DNA of 64,000 bases from assembly GCF_003966715.1 (NCBI RefSeq), contig NZ_AP018907.1, positions 236,001 to 300,000 on the forward strand, written 5' to 3'. A program made the position numbers and the translations under genes. Positions 1-8,025 of this stretch are shown piece by piece. The DNA comes from Blastochloris tepida. GTDB taxonomy: Bacteria; Pseudomonadota; Alphaproteobacteria; Rhizobiales; Xanthobacteraceae. The stretch's first letter is position 1, and every line of letters begins with the position of its first letter. The notes under the pieces are model-generated. The model saw nothing but the letters and a program-made list of their open reading frames with translations, did no database searches and was not told where the DNA came from.

Positions 1-1
1 T

Positions 2-265
2 TTCGTCGAGCGCGGTGCGGCGACAATGGATTTCTACCTCGCAAAGGACCGCGAGTGGGCGGAGCAACGCCGCGAAACGGCAGGTGGTGGCGGAAGCTAC
101 TACAACACCCAAGGGGCTTATCTTAGCGAGCAGTTCCTTCGGGAAGTCGTGTCGCGCTATTCGCGCCGTCTCCTGACCAAGGCCGAAGCGGCAGACCTTA
201 TCGGCGTGAAGCCGCGCAATTTCGAGCGGTTCGAAGAACTCGTGCTGCGGGGTGCCGCCGCATGA
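2..265 (+). CDS. C-terminal end of an ImmA/IrrE-like protein (partial, runs in from the left)
   Basis: The reading frame is open from the window edge, so the true start lies upstream. The visible 87 residues hold a GGGGSYYNT segment followed by a helical tail with LLTKAEAADLIGVKPRNF, which resembles the C-terminal part of ImmA/IrrE-type metallo-endopeptidases that act as antitoxins or regulators. The zinc-binding HExxH core would be outside the window and cannot be checked. The stop codon overlaps the start of the PIN-domain gene in an ATGA arrangement, the usual layout of a translationally coupled toxin-antitoxin pair. Inference: antitoxin or regulatory partner of the PIN protein. A methionine 25 bases in could be an internal start, but the upstream frame argues against it. 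Confidence 0.6.
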   Translation, partial: FVERGAATMDFYLAKDREWAEQRRETAGGGGSYYNTQGAYLSEQFLREVVSRYSRRLLTKAEAADLIGVKPRNFERFEELVLRGAAA

Positions 266-729
266 TCTACGTCTTCGATACAAACACGTTTTCGGAGATG
301 AGCCCTCTGCTTCCGGACGTCTTCCCCGCATTCTGGGTACGATTTGAAGCGGCCGTTGCCGCTGGTGAGATCACTTCAACACGTGAAGTGCTACGAGAAC
401 TCAGCGACGGCGCAAATAACCATGTGCTTGATTGGTGTAACCGTAACAGGACGATTTTCGCAACGCCTAACGATGCTGAGACCTCGTTCCTCCCGCGCAT
501 CTTCGCGGTGCCCCACTTCCAGCAGATTATCAGCGAGAAAGCGCGTCTTCGTGGCACCCCAGTTGCCGATCCCTTCATCATCGCGCGGGCTCACGCGCTG
601 GGCGGAACCGTGGTGACTGAGGAAAGCCCACGCCCCAACAAGCCCAACATTCCCGCCATTTGCCAGCATTTCAACATACCCTGCATGAAGCTTGGCGACT
701 TCATGCGAGCTATGCGCTGGACATTCTAA
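262..729 (+). CDS. DUF4411-type PIN-domain protein, probable RNase toxin
   Basis: This 155-residue protein opens with MIYVFDTNTFSEM, the first strand and first acidic residue (D6) of a PIN nuclease fold. Further candidate metal-binding acids are E42/E46 in REVLREL, D103 in VADPFIIARA and E120 in VVTEES, the spacing expected of a PIN active site. Length and motifs fit the DUF4411 group of stand-alone PIN proteins. PIN toxins cleave RNA in the cytoplasm, often tRNA or mRNA, and are held inactive by a cognate partner. It overlaps the upstream ImmA/IrrE-like gene by four bases, so the two are probably one toxin-antitoxin operon. Target RNA and toxicity are not deducible. Nothing here suggests inactivation. 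Confidence 0.75.
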   Translation: MIYVFDTNTFSEMSPLLPDVFPAFWVRFEAAVAAGEITSTREVLRELSDGANNHVLDWCNRNRTIFATPNDAETSFLPRIFAVPHFQQIISEKARLRGTPVADPFIIARAHALGGTVVTEESPRPNKPNIPAICQHFNIPCMKLGDFMRAMRWTF

Positions 730-799
730 GGCGCCATCTGGGCAGTACGATTCAATTGATAGCAGCCTTTCGCAATTCTGCGAATTTCTGCGCAAATGG

Positions 800-890
800 C
801 GGAGCCGGAGGGATTCGAACCCTCGATAGGGCTTTACAACCCTATAACGGTTTAGCAAACCGCCGCCTTCAGCCTCTCGGCCACAGCTCC
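800..890 (-). tRNA. tRNA-Ser (anticodon GCT)
   Basis: Read on the minus strand the segment folds as a class II tRNA: a seven-pair acceptor stem (GGAGCTG with CGGCTCC and one G-T pair), a GGTTCGAATC T-arm, and a long variable arm with the stem TATAGGG/CCCTATC. The anticodon loop TTTGCTAAA places anticodon GCT at 854-856, so it reads AGC/AGU serine codons. A CCA end is encoded at 797-799. Its 3' end faces the PIN toxin pair, a position often used for integration. Confidence 0.95.
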
Positions 891-979
891 GTGCGCACAG
901 CTATGCCCGACGACGGCGAGGCTGGCAAGCCGGCTGTGCATACCGAAGTGCGTCCGCCGATCCGATCGCACCAGGCGGG

Positions 980-1047
980 CGCCCCAAGCTCTTGAGGTGT
1001 CGCCACCTCCTGCGCAAAACCGGCCCCGCTGTTGCTGAGAATGCTCC
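980..1047. repeat. Diverged copy of the GCAAAACCGG...AATGCTCC interspersed repeat
   Basis: The segment contains the spaced words CCCCAAGCTCTTG, GCGCAAAACCGG and GAGAATGCTCCG, seen in the same order near 15.6-15.8, 48.8 and 62.5 kb. It is non-coding and lies between tRNA-Ser and the Sel1-repeat gene. Confidence 0.6.
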
Positions 1048-1167
1048 GGCACGATGGCACCGTGCCGAGCCTCTGCCTCGCGGGTGCCGCCGGTCGGCCG
1101 CGCCGTGGCTTGCGCCGTTGCGAGGTGGCGCCGTCGAAGGTCGCTGCGATCCGGTTGGCGGCCGTCG

Positions 1168-1437
1168 TCAACGTCCCTTGGCCCATTCGCGGGCGGCGCG
1201 CAGCGCGGTGGCGATCTCGGCCTCGGTCATCTCGGCCGCCAGTTCGCGGCGCAGCCGGATCGCCTCGGCATTGCCGCGCATCGCCGCCAGATTGAACCAT
1301 TTGTGGGCCGTCACCCGGTCCGTCTCCACCGCGCCACCCGTCGAGTACATCAGGCCCAAGCGGTAGAAGATGTCGCCCGATGCCTGCCCGGCGGCGATCG
1401 CGGCGGTCTCCAATTCGGCGATCTCGTAACGCCCCAT
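1168..1437 (-). CDS. Small Sel1-repeat protein
   Basis: An 89-residue protein with one recognisable Sel1-like (TPR-related) repeat at about residues 22-58, with the hallmark pattern YRLGLMYSTGG followed by AHKWFNLAAMRGNAEA. Sel1 repeats are short alpha-helical scaffolds for protein-protein contacts. The rest is a charged helical tail (RRELAAEMTEAEIATALRAA). There is no signal peptide or membrane segment, so it is probably cytoplasmic. It stands alone, with non-coding DNA of more than 250 bases on each side. The partner cannot be inferred. The start methionine is the only one that keeps the whole repeat. Confidence 0.7.
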   Translation of the reverse strand: MGRYEIAELETAAIAAGQASGDIFYRLGLMYSTGGAVETDRVTAHKWFNLAAMRGNAEAIRLRRELAAEMTEAEIATALRAAREWAKGR

Positions 1438-1716
1438 GCTACTCTCCCGTCGGATACCGGCGGTATTGCCGGTGGACTATCCTGTCGCGCCTCCCAAGCC
1501 CGACGATCGAAACAATGAAGACAACAATTGAATCGTCGTTTAATCATTGCGCCTAATGAATCGTTGTTTTCGAAAATGGTGGTCGCCATTCAGGACGCGT
1601 TAAGCAATACATTTGGTTAAGCCCGACGGCCTCTCCGATGCGGCGGGCGGGCCGCGCGGCTGGCCGGGCCGGGATCGGGGTTGCGCCGTGGCACCCGCTG
1701 GCTTAGGCCGGGCGGC

Positions 1717-2688
1717 ATGACCACCGCGCCGGCCGTTCCCGAAGCCACGCTGCTCGCCGATCTCGGCGGCACCAATGCCCGGTTCGCGCTGCATGAGGGC
1801 GGCCGGCTCGGCCGCATCGTCCGCCTGCCGGTGGCCGAGCATGCGAGCCTGCCGGCGGCGATTTCCGCGTTCCTGGCCGCTGAGGGCGCCGGCCGGCGCA
1901 TCGGCCGCGCCGTGCTGGCGATCGCCGGGCCGGTGGAGAACGGGCGCGCCGACTTCACCAATACCGATTGGGTCGCCGATTCAGACGAGCTGGCGCAGCG
2001 CTTCGGCTTCGCCGCGGTGCGGCTGATCAATGATTTCGCCGCCCAGGCCTGGGCGCTGCCCGATCTCGCCGCGGCCGACCTCCGCCCGCTCGGCGGCGGG
2101 CGGGCGGTGGCCGGCGCGCCGATGGCGGTGCTGGGCCCCGGCACCGGGCTCGGCGTCGCCGCCCTGGTGCCGGCCGCGGGCGGCGCCGTCGCAGTCGCCA
2201 CCGAAGGCGGGCACGTCACGCTGCCCGGCACCTCGGCGCGCGACGACGCCATCATCGCCATCCTGCGCCAGCGCTTCGGCCACGTGTCGGCGGAATGCGT
2301 GCTGTCGGGGCCGGGGCTGGTCAATCTGCACGCGGCCATCGCCACGCTCGACGGCGCGGCCCACGTGCCGCGCAGCGCCGCCGACATCACCGCGGCGGCG
2401 CTGGCCGGCACCTGCCCGGTGTGCCGCGCGGCGCTGGATACGTTCTGCGCCATGCTCGGCACGGTGGCCGGCAACCTCGCGCTGTCGTTCGGCGCACGCG
2501 GCGGGGTGTTCATTGCCGGGGGCATCGCGCCACGCATCGTCGACCATCTGGCGGGCTCGGCGTTCCGGGCGCGGTTCGAGGCCAAGGGCCGGTTTGGCGA
2601 CTATCTGGCGGCGATCCCGGTGCATGTGGTGCTGCATTCCGACCCCGCCTTTGTCGGGCTTTCCGCCCTCGCGCGGGCCGGAGGATAG
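1717..2688 (+). CDS. glk: Glucokinase
   Basis: A 323-residue cytoplasmic glucokinase of the bacterial Glk family (actin-like ATPase fold), phosphorylating glucose to glucose 6-phosphate. Visible motifs are the N-terminal phosphate loop LADLGGTNARFAL, LGPGTGLGVAAL near the middle, TEGGHV, and FIAGGIAPR in the adenosine-binding part. Length matches the family. I chose the ATG giving MTTAPAVPEA; a TTG twelve codons upstream is in frame but adds residues unlike the family. It lies close to the trehalose genes and could feed glucose released from trehalose or glucan into metabolism (inference). It is the only gene of its unit. Confidence 0.93.
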   Translation: MTTAPAVPEATLLADLGGTNARFALHEGGRLGRIVRLPVAEHASLPAAISAFLAAEGAGRRIGRAVLAIAGPVENGRADFTNTDWVADSDELAQRFGFAAVRLINDFAAQAWALPDLAAADLRPLGGGRAVAGAPMAVLGPGTGLGVAALVPAAGGAVAVATEGGHVTLPGTSARDDAIIAILRQRFGHVSAECVLSGPGLVNLHAAIATLDGAAHVPRSAADITAAALAGTCPVCRAALDTFCAMLGTVAGNLALSFGARGGVFIAGGIAPRIVDHLAGSAFRARFEAKGRFGDYLAAIPVHVVLHSDPAFVGLSALARAGG

Positions 2689-2917
2689 AGCGCGGGCTCG
2701 GCCGCCTGGGAAAATCCGCCGATCGGCATTCAAATCTGCCGGGAACCCGCTATGGTGCCGGGAATCGCAGGCGGGTCCGCTCGCGGGCGCCTGGTTCCGG
2801 GGATCGACATGCGATCGTCCGGACGCCGGATCATTCGAAAACCCCGACCGGGTCGGTTTCGTCTCGAACCAGCCGTGGTCAGGCCCGGGAAGCCAAGAGG
2901 ACCAATCGGAGGACACG

Positions 2918-3187
2918 ATGGCCACTACGACAAAGACCACCGGAAAACCCAACGCCCTGCAGAAGCCCATGCAGCCTTCGCCCGAGCTGGCGGCGGTGGT
3001 CGGTGCCGGTCCGCTGGCCCGCTCCGAGGTCGTGAGCAAGATCTGGGACTACATCAAGTCCAACAACCTGCAGAATCCCGCCAACAAGCGCGAGATCCTC
3101 GCCGACGACAAGCTTCAGAAGGTGTTCGGCAAGGATAAAGTGTCGATGTTCGAGATGAACAAGTTCATCTCCGCCCACCTGAAGTGA
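2918..3187 (+). CDS. SWIB/MDM2-domain protein
   Basis: An 89-residue protein that is essentially one SWIB domain: LARSEVVSKIWDYIKSNNLQ, then NPANKREILADDKLQKVFG and a closing SMFEMNKFISAHL. In bacteria such stand-alone SWIB proteins occur in many alphaproteobacteria and chlamydiae; a nucleoid or topoisomerase-related role has been proposed, but the function here is not known. A GGAGGA ribosome-binding site precedes the ATG. A longer reading frame runs in from inside glk, but the SWIB-only start fits the family. A perfect 12-bp hairpin follows the stop. Confidence 0.85.
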   Translation: MATTTKTTGKPNALQKPMQPSPELAAVVGAGPLARSEVVSKIWDYIKSNNLQNPANKREILADDKLQKVFGKDKVSMFEMNKFISAHLK

Positions 3188-3195
3188 TGCTGCCG

Positions 3196-3222
3196 CCGGG
3201 GGATCACATCGTGATCCCCCGG
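3196..3222. terminator. Perfect 12-bp hairpin after the SWIB gene
   Basis: CCGGGGGATCAC pairs perfectly with GTGATCCCCCGG around a 3-base loop, starting 9 bases after the stop codon. No T-tract follows, so it may be a processing or stability stem or a factor-assisted terminator. Confidence 0.6.
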
Positions 3223-3275
3223 GCGATGCAGGGTGCCGGCATTTCCAGACGGTTACCGGTTGATTGGTTCGGCTT

Positions 3276-3437
3276 CTTCCTTCCCTCTCCCCTTGCGGGA
3301 GAGGGTGGCGAGACCGAGCGACGCGAGGTCGAGCCGGGTGAGGGGTAAACCCTGACGCGCCTTTCGGAATTCACCCCTCACCCGCCTCACGATCTTCGAT
3401 CGCTCGGCACCCTCTCCCGCAAGGGGAGAGGGAAAGA
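3276..3437. repeat. Long imperfect inverted repeat with CCCTCTCCC ends
   Basis: The two arms begin with CCCTCTCCCCTTGCGGGAGAGG and its mirror form, and each carries GGGTGAGGGG or CCCCTCACCC further in, so the whole segment can fold on itself. Related CCCTCTCCC hairpins recur at 8861-8903, 9205-9247 and 41179-41205. Widespread repeats of this type are known from Rhizobiales genomes. Non-coding. Confidence 0.7.
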
Positions 3438-3455
3438 AGGCGGCTCCCGGCCAGC

Positions 3456-3712
3456 GGTTGATTCCTTTCGGGGCGCCGGAGACGGTCTCGCCGAAAACCC
3501 CAAGTCTGCAAGAGACCGTCGATAATTCCAACGGCCCCAGACGCTGACGCGTGGGGCCGTCGTCTCTCGTGGATTTTCTTTTGAAAAAGCGGGGATTTCA
3601 CGAAAATCCGCGATCGGAACCAACGGTCTGCTTTTGCTGTCGTTGGAATAATGAGATCTTCGGCGATCGGAACACGGCGTTCCGGTTGATCCCGAAGGGA
3701 TCATCCGGGAGC
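3456..3712. repeat. Structured repeat (TTGATCCCTTCGGGA family), interrupted by a second element
   Basis: The left part (GGTTGATTCC, then TCTCGCCGAAAACCCCA, then CTCGATAA-like sequence) and the right part (ATCTTCGGCGATCGGAA, then GTTGATCCCGAAGGGA) correspond to consecutive parts of the uninterrupted copy at 52035-52169. Between them lies the CCAACGG...CGTTGG element at 3527-3647. Together with the inverted repeat to its left, this fills the non-coding stretch between the SWIB gene and the GH15 gene. Confidence 0.65.
3527..3647. mobile_element. Small structured element, MITE-like, copy 1
   Basis: About 120 bases with terminal inverted repeats TCCAACG/CGTTGGA. Inside are a hairpin CGGCCCCA/TGGGGCCG and a second stem GGATTTTC/GAAAATCC. 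ATAAT occurs directly at both outer edges (3522-3526 and 3648-3652), as expected of a 5-bp target duplication. A second copy lies at 30793-30910. There is no coding capacity. Confidence 0.6.
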
Positions 3713-3716
3713 CGCC

Positions 3717-5519
3717 TCACAGCGCGTCCTCCCAGCTCCGGCTGAGGCGCACGGCGCTGTTGATCAGGCCGACCATCGAATAGGTCTGCGGGAAATTCCC
3801 CCACAATTCGCCGGTCGTCAGGTCGGCGTCCTCCGACAGCAGCCCGAACGAGTTGCGGTAGCCGAGCAACTGCTCGAACAATTCGCGCGCCTCCTCGCGC
3901 CGGCCGATCGCCCACAGCGCATCGACATACCAGAAGCCGCAGATCAGGAAGCCGGTCTGCATGTGGCCGAAATCGTCGGCGGTGTCGTAGCGCACGAACA
4001 GCGAGCCGCGCTTGAGCTGGCGGCCCACCGCCTCGACGGTGGCGATGAAGCGCGGATCATTGGCGGCGATGAAGCCGAGATCGGCGAGCAGCAGCAGGGT
4101 GGCGTCGAGATCCTCGCCGTCGAAGGTGGACACGAACGAATTGCGTTTGGCGTTGAAGGCGCGGTCGGCGATGACCGCGTGCATGCGGTCGGCCTCCGTC
4201 CGCCAGATCTTCGCCCGCTCCGGCCGCCCCAGGCCGTTGGCGATCAGGGCCAGCCGGTCGGCGGCGGCCCAGCACATCACGCTTGAGAAGGTGTGGACGG
4301 AGGCCTTGGTGCGCAGCTCCCAGGGCCCGGCGTCGGGCACGTCGAACACCGCCACCGCGCGGGCGGCGAGCCGTTCGAGGCCGGCGAACAGGTCGCTCTC
4401 GCTGCTGCGGATCAGCCGCCGGTCGAAGAAGGCGTGCACCGAGGCCAGCACGAGGGCGCCATAGGCGTCGTTCTGGATCTGGGTGTAGGCGGCGTTGCCC
4501 ACCCGCACCGGCCCCATGCCGCGATAGCCGGTCAGCGCCGCGGCCAGCCGCTCGTCGAGCTCGGCCTCGCGGGTGATGCCGAACAGCGGCGGCATGTCGA
4601 GCCGGCCGGGCAAGAGGCCGAGATCGCCGGCGATATTGGTCATATAGGTGATGAACGCCTCCATCGTGCCGGTCTGGCCGAGGCGGTTCAGCGCGTTGAT
4701 GACGAAATAGGCGTCGCGCAGCCAGCAATAGCGGTAGTCCCAGTTGCGCTCGGTGCCCGGCGCCTCGGGGATCGAGGTGGTGAGCGCCGCGACGATGGCG
4801 CCGGTCTCCTCGAAATTGCACAGTTTCAAGGTGATCGCCGCGCGGATCACCGCCTCCTGCCAGTCGAACGGGATCGACAGCGCGCGCACCCAGTCGCGCC
4901 AATGGTCGACGGTCGAATCCAGGAACTCGCGCGCCGTCGAATCGGCGTTCGAGCGCAGCGGCTCGTCGGCGCCGAGGAAGAACGACATCGGCCGGTCGAT
5001 CACGAACTGGCGCTGTTCGAGGATGTAGGACACCGGCGCGTCGGTGGTCAGCCGCACCGTCTGGCTCGGCCCGACATAGCGGATGTGGTTGGCGCCGCGG
5101 GTGATCTCCGGCTTGCGCGCGCCGCACTCGAAGGTCGGCAGCACCCGCACCACCAGATGCGGCCGTCCGCGCAGCGGCCGCACCCGCCGGATCAGCGAGG
5201 GCGGCCGGTGGATGCGGCCGAAATGGGTGAAGCGCGGCGCGAAGTCCGTGATCTCCAGCGCATTGCCGTCGCGGTCGGTGAGCACCGACACCAGCACGGC
5301 GGTGTTGTCGAGATAGCGCTGATGGCAGGACACTTGGCCGACCAACTCCATCGCGAAGCTGCCGCAGGCATCGTCGGCCTTGCGGCCGCCGTCGAGCAGC
5401 TCGTTGAAGATCGGGTCGCCGTCGAAACGCGGGAAGCAGCACCACACGATGCGGGCGCGGCGGTCGATCAGCGCGGCAACCATGCAGTTGCCGACGACCG
5501 CCAGATCGAGCGAACTCAT
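3717..5519 (-). CDS. Glycoside hydrolase family 15 protein (glucoamylase/trehalase type)
   Basis: A 600-residue GH15 protein. An N-terminal beta-sandwich part (about residues 1-220, beginning MSSLDLAVVGN and CCFPRFDGDPIF) precedes the alpha/alpha barrel. The barrel carries TERNWDYRYCWLRDA, containing the substrate-binding WDYR and W-L-R-D, and ends with LWGNFPQTYSMVGLINSA. Bacterial GH15 members of this layout hydrolyse alpha-glucosides and several are trehalases. The start ATG overlaps the stop of otsB (ATGA), so the gene is translationally coupled to trehalose synthesis; a role in trehalose turnover is the natural inference, though maltooligosaccharide hydrolysis is possible. No signal peptide, so cytoplasmic. 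It is the last gene of the ots operon. Confidence 0.88.
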   Translation of the reverse strand: MSSLDLAVVGNCMVAALIDRRARIVWCCFPRFDGDPIFNELLDGGRKADDACGSFAMELVGQVSCHQRYLDNTAVLVSVLTDRDGNALEITDFAPRFTHFGRIHRPPSLIRRVRPLRGRPHLVVRVLPTFECGARKPEITRGANHIRYVGPSQTVRLTTDAPVSYILEQRQFVIDRPMSFFLGADEPLRSNADSTAREFLDSTVDHWRDWVRALSIPFDWQEAVIRAAITLKLCNFEETGAIVAALTTSIPEAPGTERNWDYRYCWLRDAYFVINALNRLGQTGTMEAFITYMTNIAGDLGLLPGRLDMPPLFGITREAELDERLAAALTGYRGMGPVRVGNAAYTQIQNDAYGALVLASVHAFFDRRLIRSSESDLFAGLERLAARAVAVFDVPDAGPWELRTKASVHTFSSVMCWAAADRLALIANGLGRPERAKIWRTEADRMHAVIADRAFNAKRNSFVSTFDGEDLDATLLLLADLGFIAANDPRFIATVEAVGRQLKRGSLFVRYDTADDFGHMQTGFLICGFWYVDALWAIGRREEARELFEQLLGYRNSFGLLSEDADLTTGELWGNFPQTYSMVGLINSAVRLSRSWEDAL

Positions 5520-6370
5520 AGAGACTCCGTGGTCGTGTGGGCAGTCGTAGCGGGAGACGCGGCGGCGGGGGACGCGGCAGAGGTTTCGGCCGTCGCGAGG
5601 CCGATCGGGCCGCCATCCGCCCAGCGCGCGATCAGGGCGCGCACCTCGGCCGGCGAGGCGAGGCGGGCCTGCGCCCGGGTCGGCCCGGCGCCGACATGGA
5701 TGGTGAGGCCGCCGCGGGCGTTCACCACTTCGAAACCATGCTCGTCGGTGAGGTCGTCGCCGATGAACACCGGGCAGCGGTCGCGATAGGGCGGCTCGGC
5801 CAGGAAGCGCGAGATCGCCACGCCCTTGGAGGCGCCGACCGGCACGATCTCGGCCACGGCCTTGCCGTGCTGCAGCCGGTAGGCGCCGCCGAGATCGGCG
5901 ACGATCGCCGCCATCGCCGCCATCGCATCCTCGGCGCGCTCGGGCGCCTTGCGCCAGTGCAGCGAGACGGCCTTGCCCTTGTCCTCGACCAGCAGGCCGC
6001 TGTCGGCGCCGAACCGGTGCTTCAGGTCGTCGACCACCCGGCGGAAGTGCGTCGGCTCGGGATGGTCGAAATGCGTCCGCTCGCCGAGGCGGCATTCGGC
6101 GCCGTGCAGGCCCGAGGCATCGAAGCGGTGGGGCGCGAACAGCGCATCCAGCGTCGCGAGGTTGCGGCCGGAGACGATGGCGAGCGCGCCGCCGAGCCGC
6201 CGCTGCAGCCGCACCAGCGCATCGCGCGTGGCGGGGTCGAGCACCACCGCGTCCGGCCGCTCGGCGATGTCGACGAGGGTGCCGTCGAAATCGAGAAACA
6301 GGGCGAAACGGCGCGCCGCGAGGCTGCCGGTGTCGGGGCCCGGCATGTCCGGCTGAAGGGAGTCTGTCAT
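5516..6370 (-). CDS. otsB: Trehalose-6-phosphate phosphatase
   Basis: A 284-residue HAD-superfamily phosphatase that converts trehalose 6-phosphate to trehalose in the cytoplasm. HAD motif I is LFLDFDGTLVD (nucleophile D27 and D29), with motif II AIVSGR and motif IV FIGDDLTDEHGF. The length is slightly above the family norm because of an Ala/Thr-rich C-terminal tail (AASPAAASPATTAHTT). The chosen ATG overlaps the otsA stop (ATGA); an upstream extension of 39 residues is arginine-rich and unlike the family. Upstream is otsA and downstream GH15, both overlapping by four bases, so the three genes form one operon for trehalose as compatible solute. Confidence 0.93.
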   Translation of the reverse strand: MTDSLQPDMPGPDTGSLAARRFALFLDFDGTLVDIAERPDAVVLDPATRDALVRLQRRLGGALAIVSGRNLATLDALFAPHRFDASGLHGAECRLGERTHFDHPEPTHFRRVVDDLKHRFGADSGLLVEDKGKAVSLHWRKAPERAEDAMAAMAAIVADLGGAYRLQHGKAVAEIVPVGASKGVAISRFLAEPPYRDRCPVFIGDDLTDEHGFEVVNARGGLTIHVGAGPTRAQARLASPAEVRALIARWADGGPIGLATAETSAASPAAASPATTAHTTTESL

Positions 6371-7773
6371 GCAATCGTCTCGGTCCGGCTGACGCCGGGG
6401 CTGAAGCGGGGGAGGGCGGCGAGCGGCGCGCTTGCGGTGAGGGCGTCGAGGAAGCTTTGCGTCCACCACCCAATATCGTGCCGGCACAGGCCCTCATACA
6501 AGACCCGCCAGCGGGCGATGCGCTCGTCCTTCGGCATCGCCAGCGCGGTGCCGATGGCCTCGGCGACCTCGAACTTGTCGAACGGATTGACGATCAGCGC
6601 CTCGCGCATCTGCTCGGCGGCGCCGGCGAAGCGCGACAGCACCAGCACGCCGGGGTCGTCCGGGCGCTGGGCGGCGACGTATTCCTTGGCGACCAGATTC
6701 ATGCCGTCGCGCATCGGCGTCACCAGCCCGACCGCGGCGTTGCGGAACAGCCCGGCCAGCACCGGGCGGGTGTAGCTGCGCTTGACGAAGCGGATCGGCA
6801 TCCAGCCCGTATCGCCGAGCGAGGAGTTGATGCGGCCGAGCGTCTCGTCGGTCTGGCGACCGACCTGCTCGTATTCGGGCACCTCGCTGCGCGAGGGCGG
6901 GGCGATCTGCAGCAGCGTGACGTTGCCGCGCCGGTCGGGATTGGCGACCAGGAAGCGCTCGAAGGCTTCCAGCCGCTCGACGATGCCCTTGGAATAGTCG
7001 AGCCGGTCGACGCCGATCACCAGCGGCCGGTCGCCGAGCCCGGAGATCATGCGCTGCACCACCGAATTGGCGTCGGCGTGCTGGGCGGCGGCGCGGAAGG
7101 CGGCGGTGTCGATGCCGATCGGCAGTGCGATGATGCGCGGCGCCGCCGGCACCGGCATGCCGCCCACCGGCTCGGCGAAGGAGCGGGCGAGGTTGCCGGC
7201 GTCGCGCTCGGTGTGCACGCCGACGAGATCGTAGGCGGCGAGCGCAGTGAGAAGATCGCCCGCGCCCGGCAGCGCGCCGAACACGTCGATCGGCGGCCAG
7301 GGGATGTGGTGGAAATAGCCGATGCGGTTTTGGATGCCGAGCCGGCGCAGCTCGGCCGCGAACGGGATCAGGTGATAGTCGTGGACCCAGATCAGATCGT
7401 CCGGCTCGATGATCGCCGCCAGCGCCGCGGCGAAGCGCCGGTTGACGCGCATGTAGCCGGCGAACTCGGCGCGGGAGAACTGGGTGAGCCCGAGCCGATA
7501 GTGCATGTTCGGCCACAGCGCGCGGTTGGCGAAGCCGAGATAGTATTCGTCGCGGTCGAGGGGGGTGATGTCGACCACCGCGTAGCCGACCCGGCCGCGC
7601 TGGACGATGTGCGGCAGCTCGGCCGGCGCCTCCGAGACCCGGCCGCTCCAGCCGAACCACACCCCGCCGCGCTCGCGCAGCGCCGCCCGCAGCGCCACCG
7701 CGAGTCCACCGACCCCGGCCTTGCCTTCCCTGTTCGGGGCCGACACCCGGTTGGACACAACGACAAGGCGCAT
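6367..7773 (-). CDS. otsA: Alpha,alpha-trehalose-phosphate synthase (UDP-forming)
   Basis: A 468-residue glycosyltransferase family 20 enzyme joining UDP-glucose and glucose 6-phosphate to give trehalose 6-phosphate. It starts with MRLVVVSNRVSAP and carries WVHDYHLIPFAAELR, PIGID, GVDRLDYSKGIVERL and RDGMNLVAKEYVAAQ, all GT20 signatures for sugar and UDP binding. Length is normal. It heads the operon otsA-otsB-GH15, with ATGA overlaps at both junctions. The upstream region is shared with a divergent short-chain dehydrogenase gene. Trehalose protects against osmotic, heat and drying stress. Longer in-frame starts exist upstream but add low-complexity residues. Confidence 0.95.
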   Translation of the reverse strand: MRLVVVSNRVSAPNREGKAGVGGLAVALRAALRERGGVWFGWSGRVSEAPAELPHIVQRGRVGYAVVDITPLDRDEYYLGFANRALWPNMHYRLGLTQFSRAEFAGYMRVNRRFAAALAAIIEPDDLIWVHDYHLIPFAAELRRLGIQNRIGYFHHIPWPPIDVFGALPGAGDLLTALAAYDLVGVHTERDAGNLARSFAEPVGGMPVPAAPRIIALPIGIDTAAFRAAAQHADANSVVQRMISGLGDRPLVIGVDRLDYSKGIVERLEAFERFLVANPDRRGNVTLLQIAPPSRSEVPEYEQVGRQTDETLGRINSSLGDTGWMPIRFVKRSYTRPVLAGLFRNAAVGLVTPMRDGMNLVAKEYVAAQRPDDPGVLVLSRFAGAAEQMREALIVNPFDKFEVAEAIGTALAMPKDERIARWRVLYEGLCRHDIGWWTQSFLDALTASAPLAALPRFSPGVSRTETIA

Positions 7774-8025
7774 GGATGCTCCAAAGATGGCTGCCAGTAA
7801 TATGGCGGCCAGACGGACGGCGGCCAGGGCTTTCGCAAGCGCAACGCCTTTCGCAGGCGCAACATCCAACGCCTCAGCTTGGGCAAAGTTCACCGCACTG
7901 CGAAAACGCCGGGTGTGGCGGGCCTTGCGGCGGGGAGTCCAGCGGGCGGAGCGCTGCGGCGAGCCTCGCCCGCGGCGCGTGCCTCGCTTATGGTGAAACA
8001 TCACCTCCATTGCCCGCAGGCCACC

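Noticed and set aside
3717..6497. A 926-residue fusion of otsB region and GH15
   Set aside because: The left frame only reads through otsB in the wrong frame; the GH15 start at 5519 with an ATGA overlap explains the locus.
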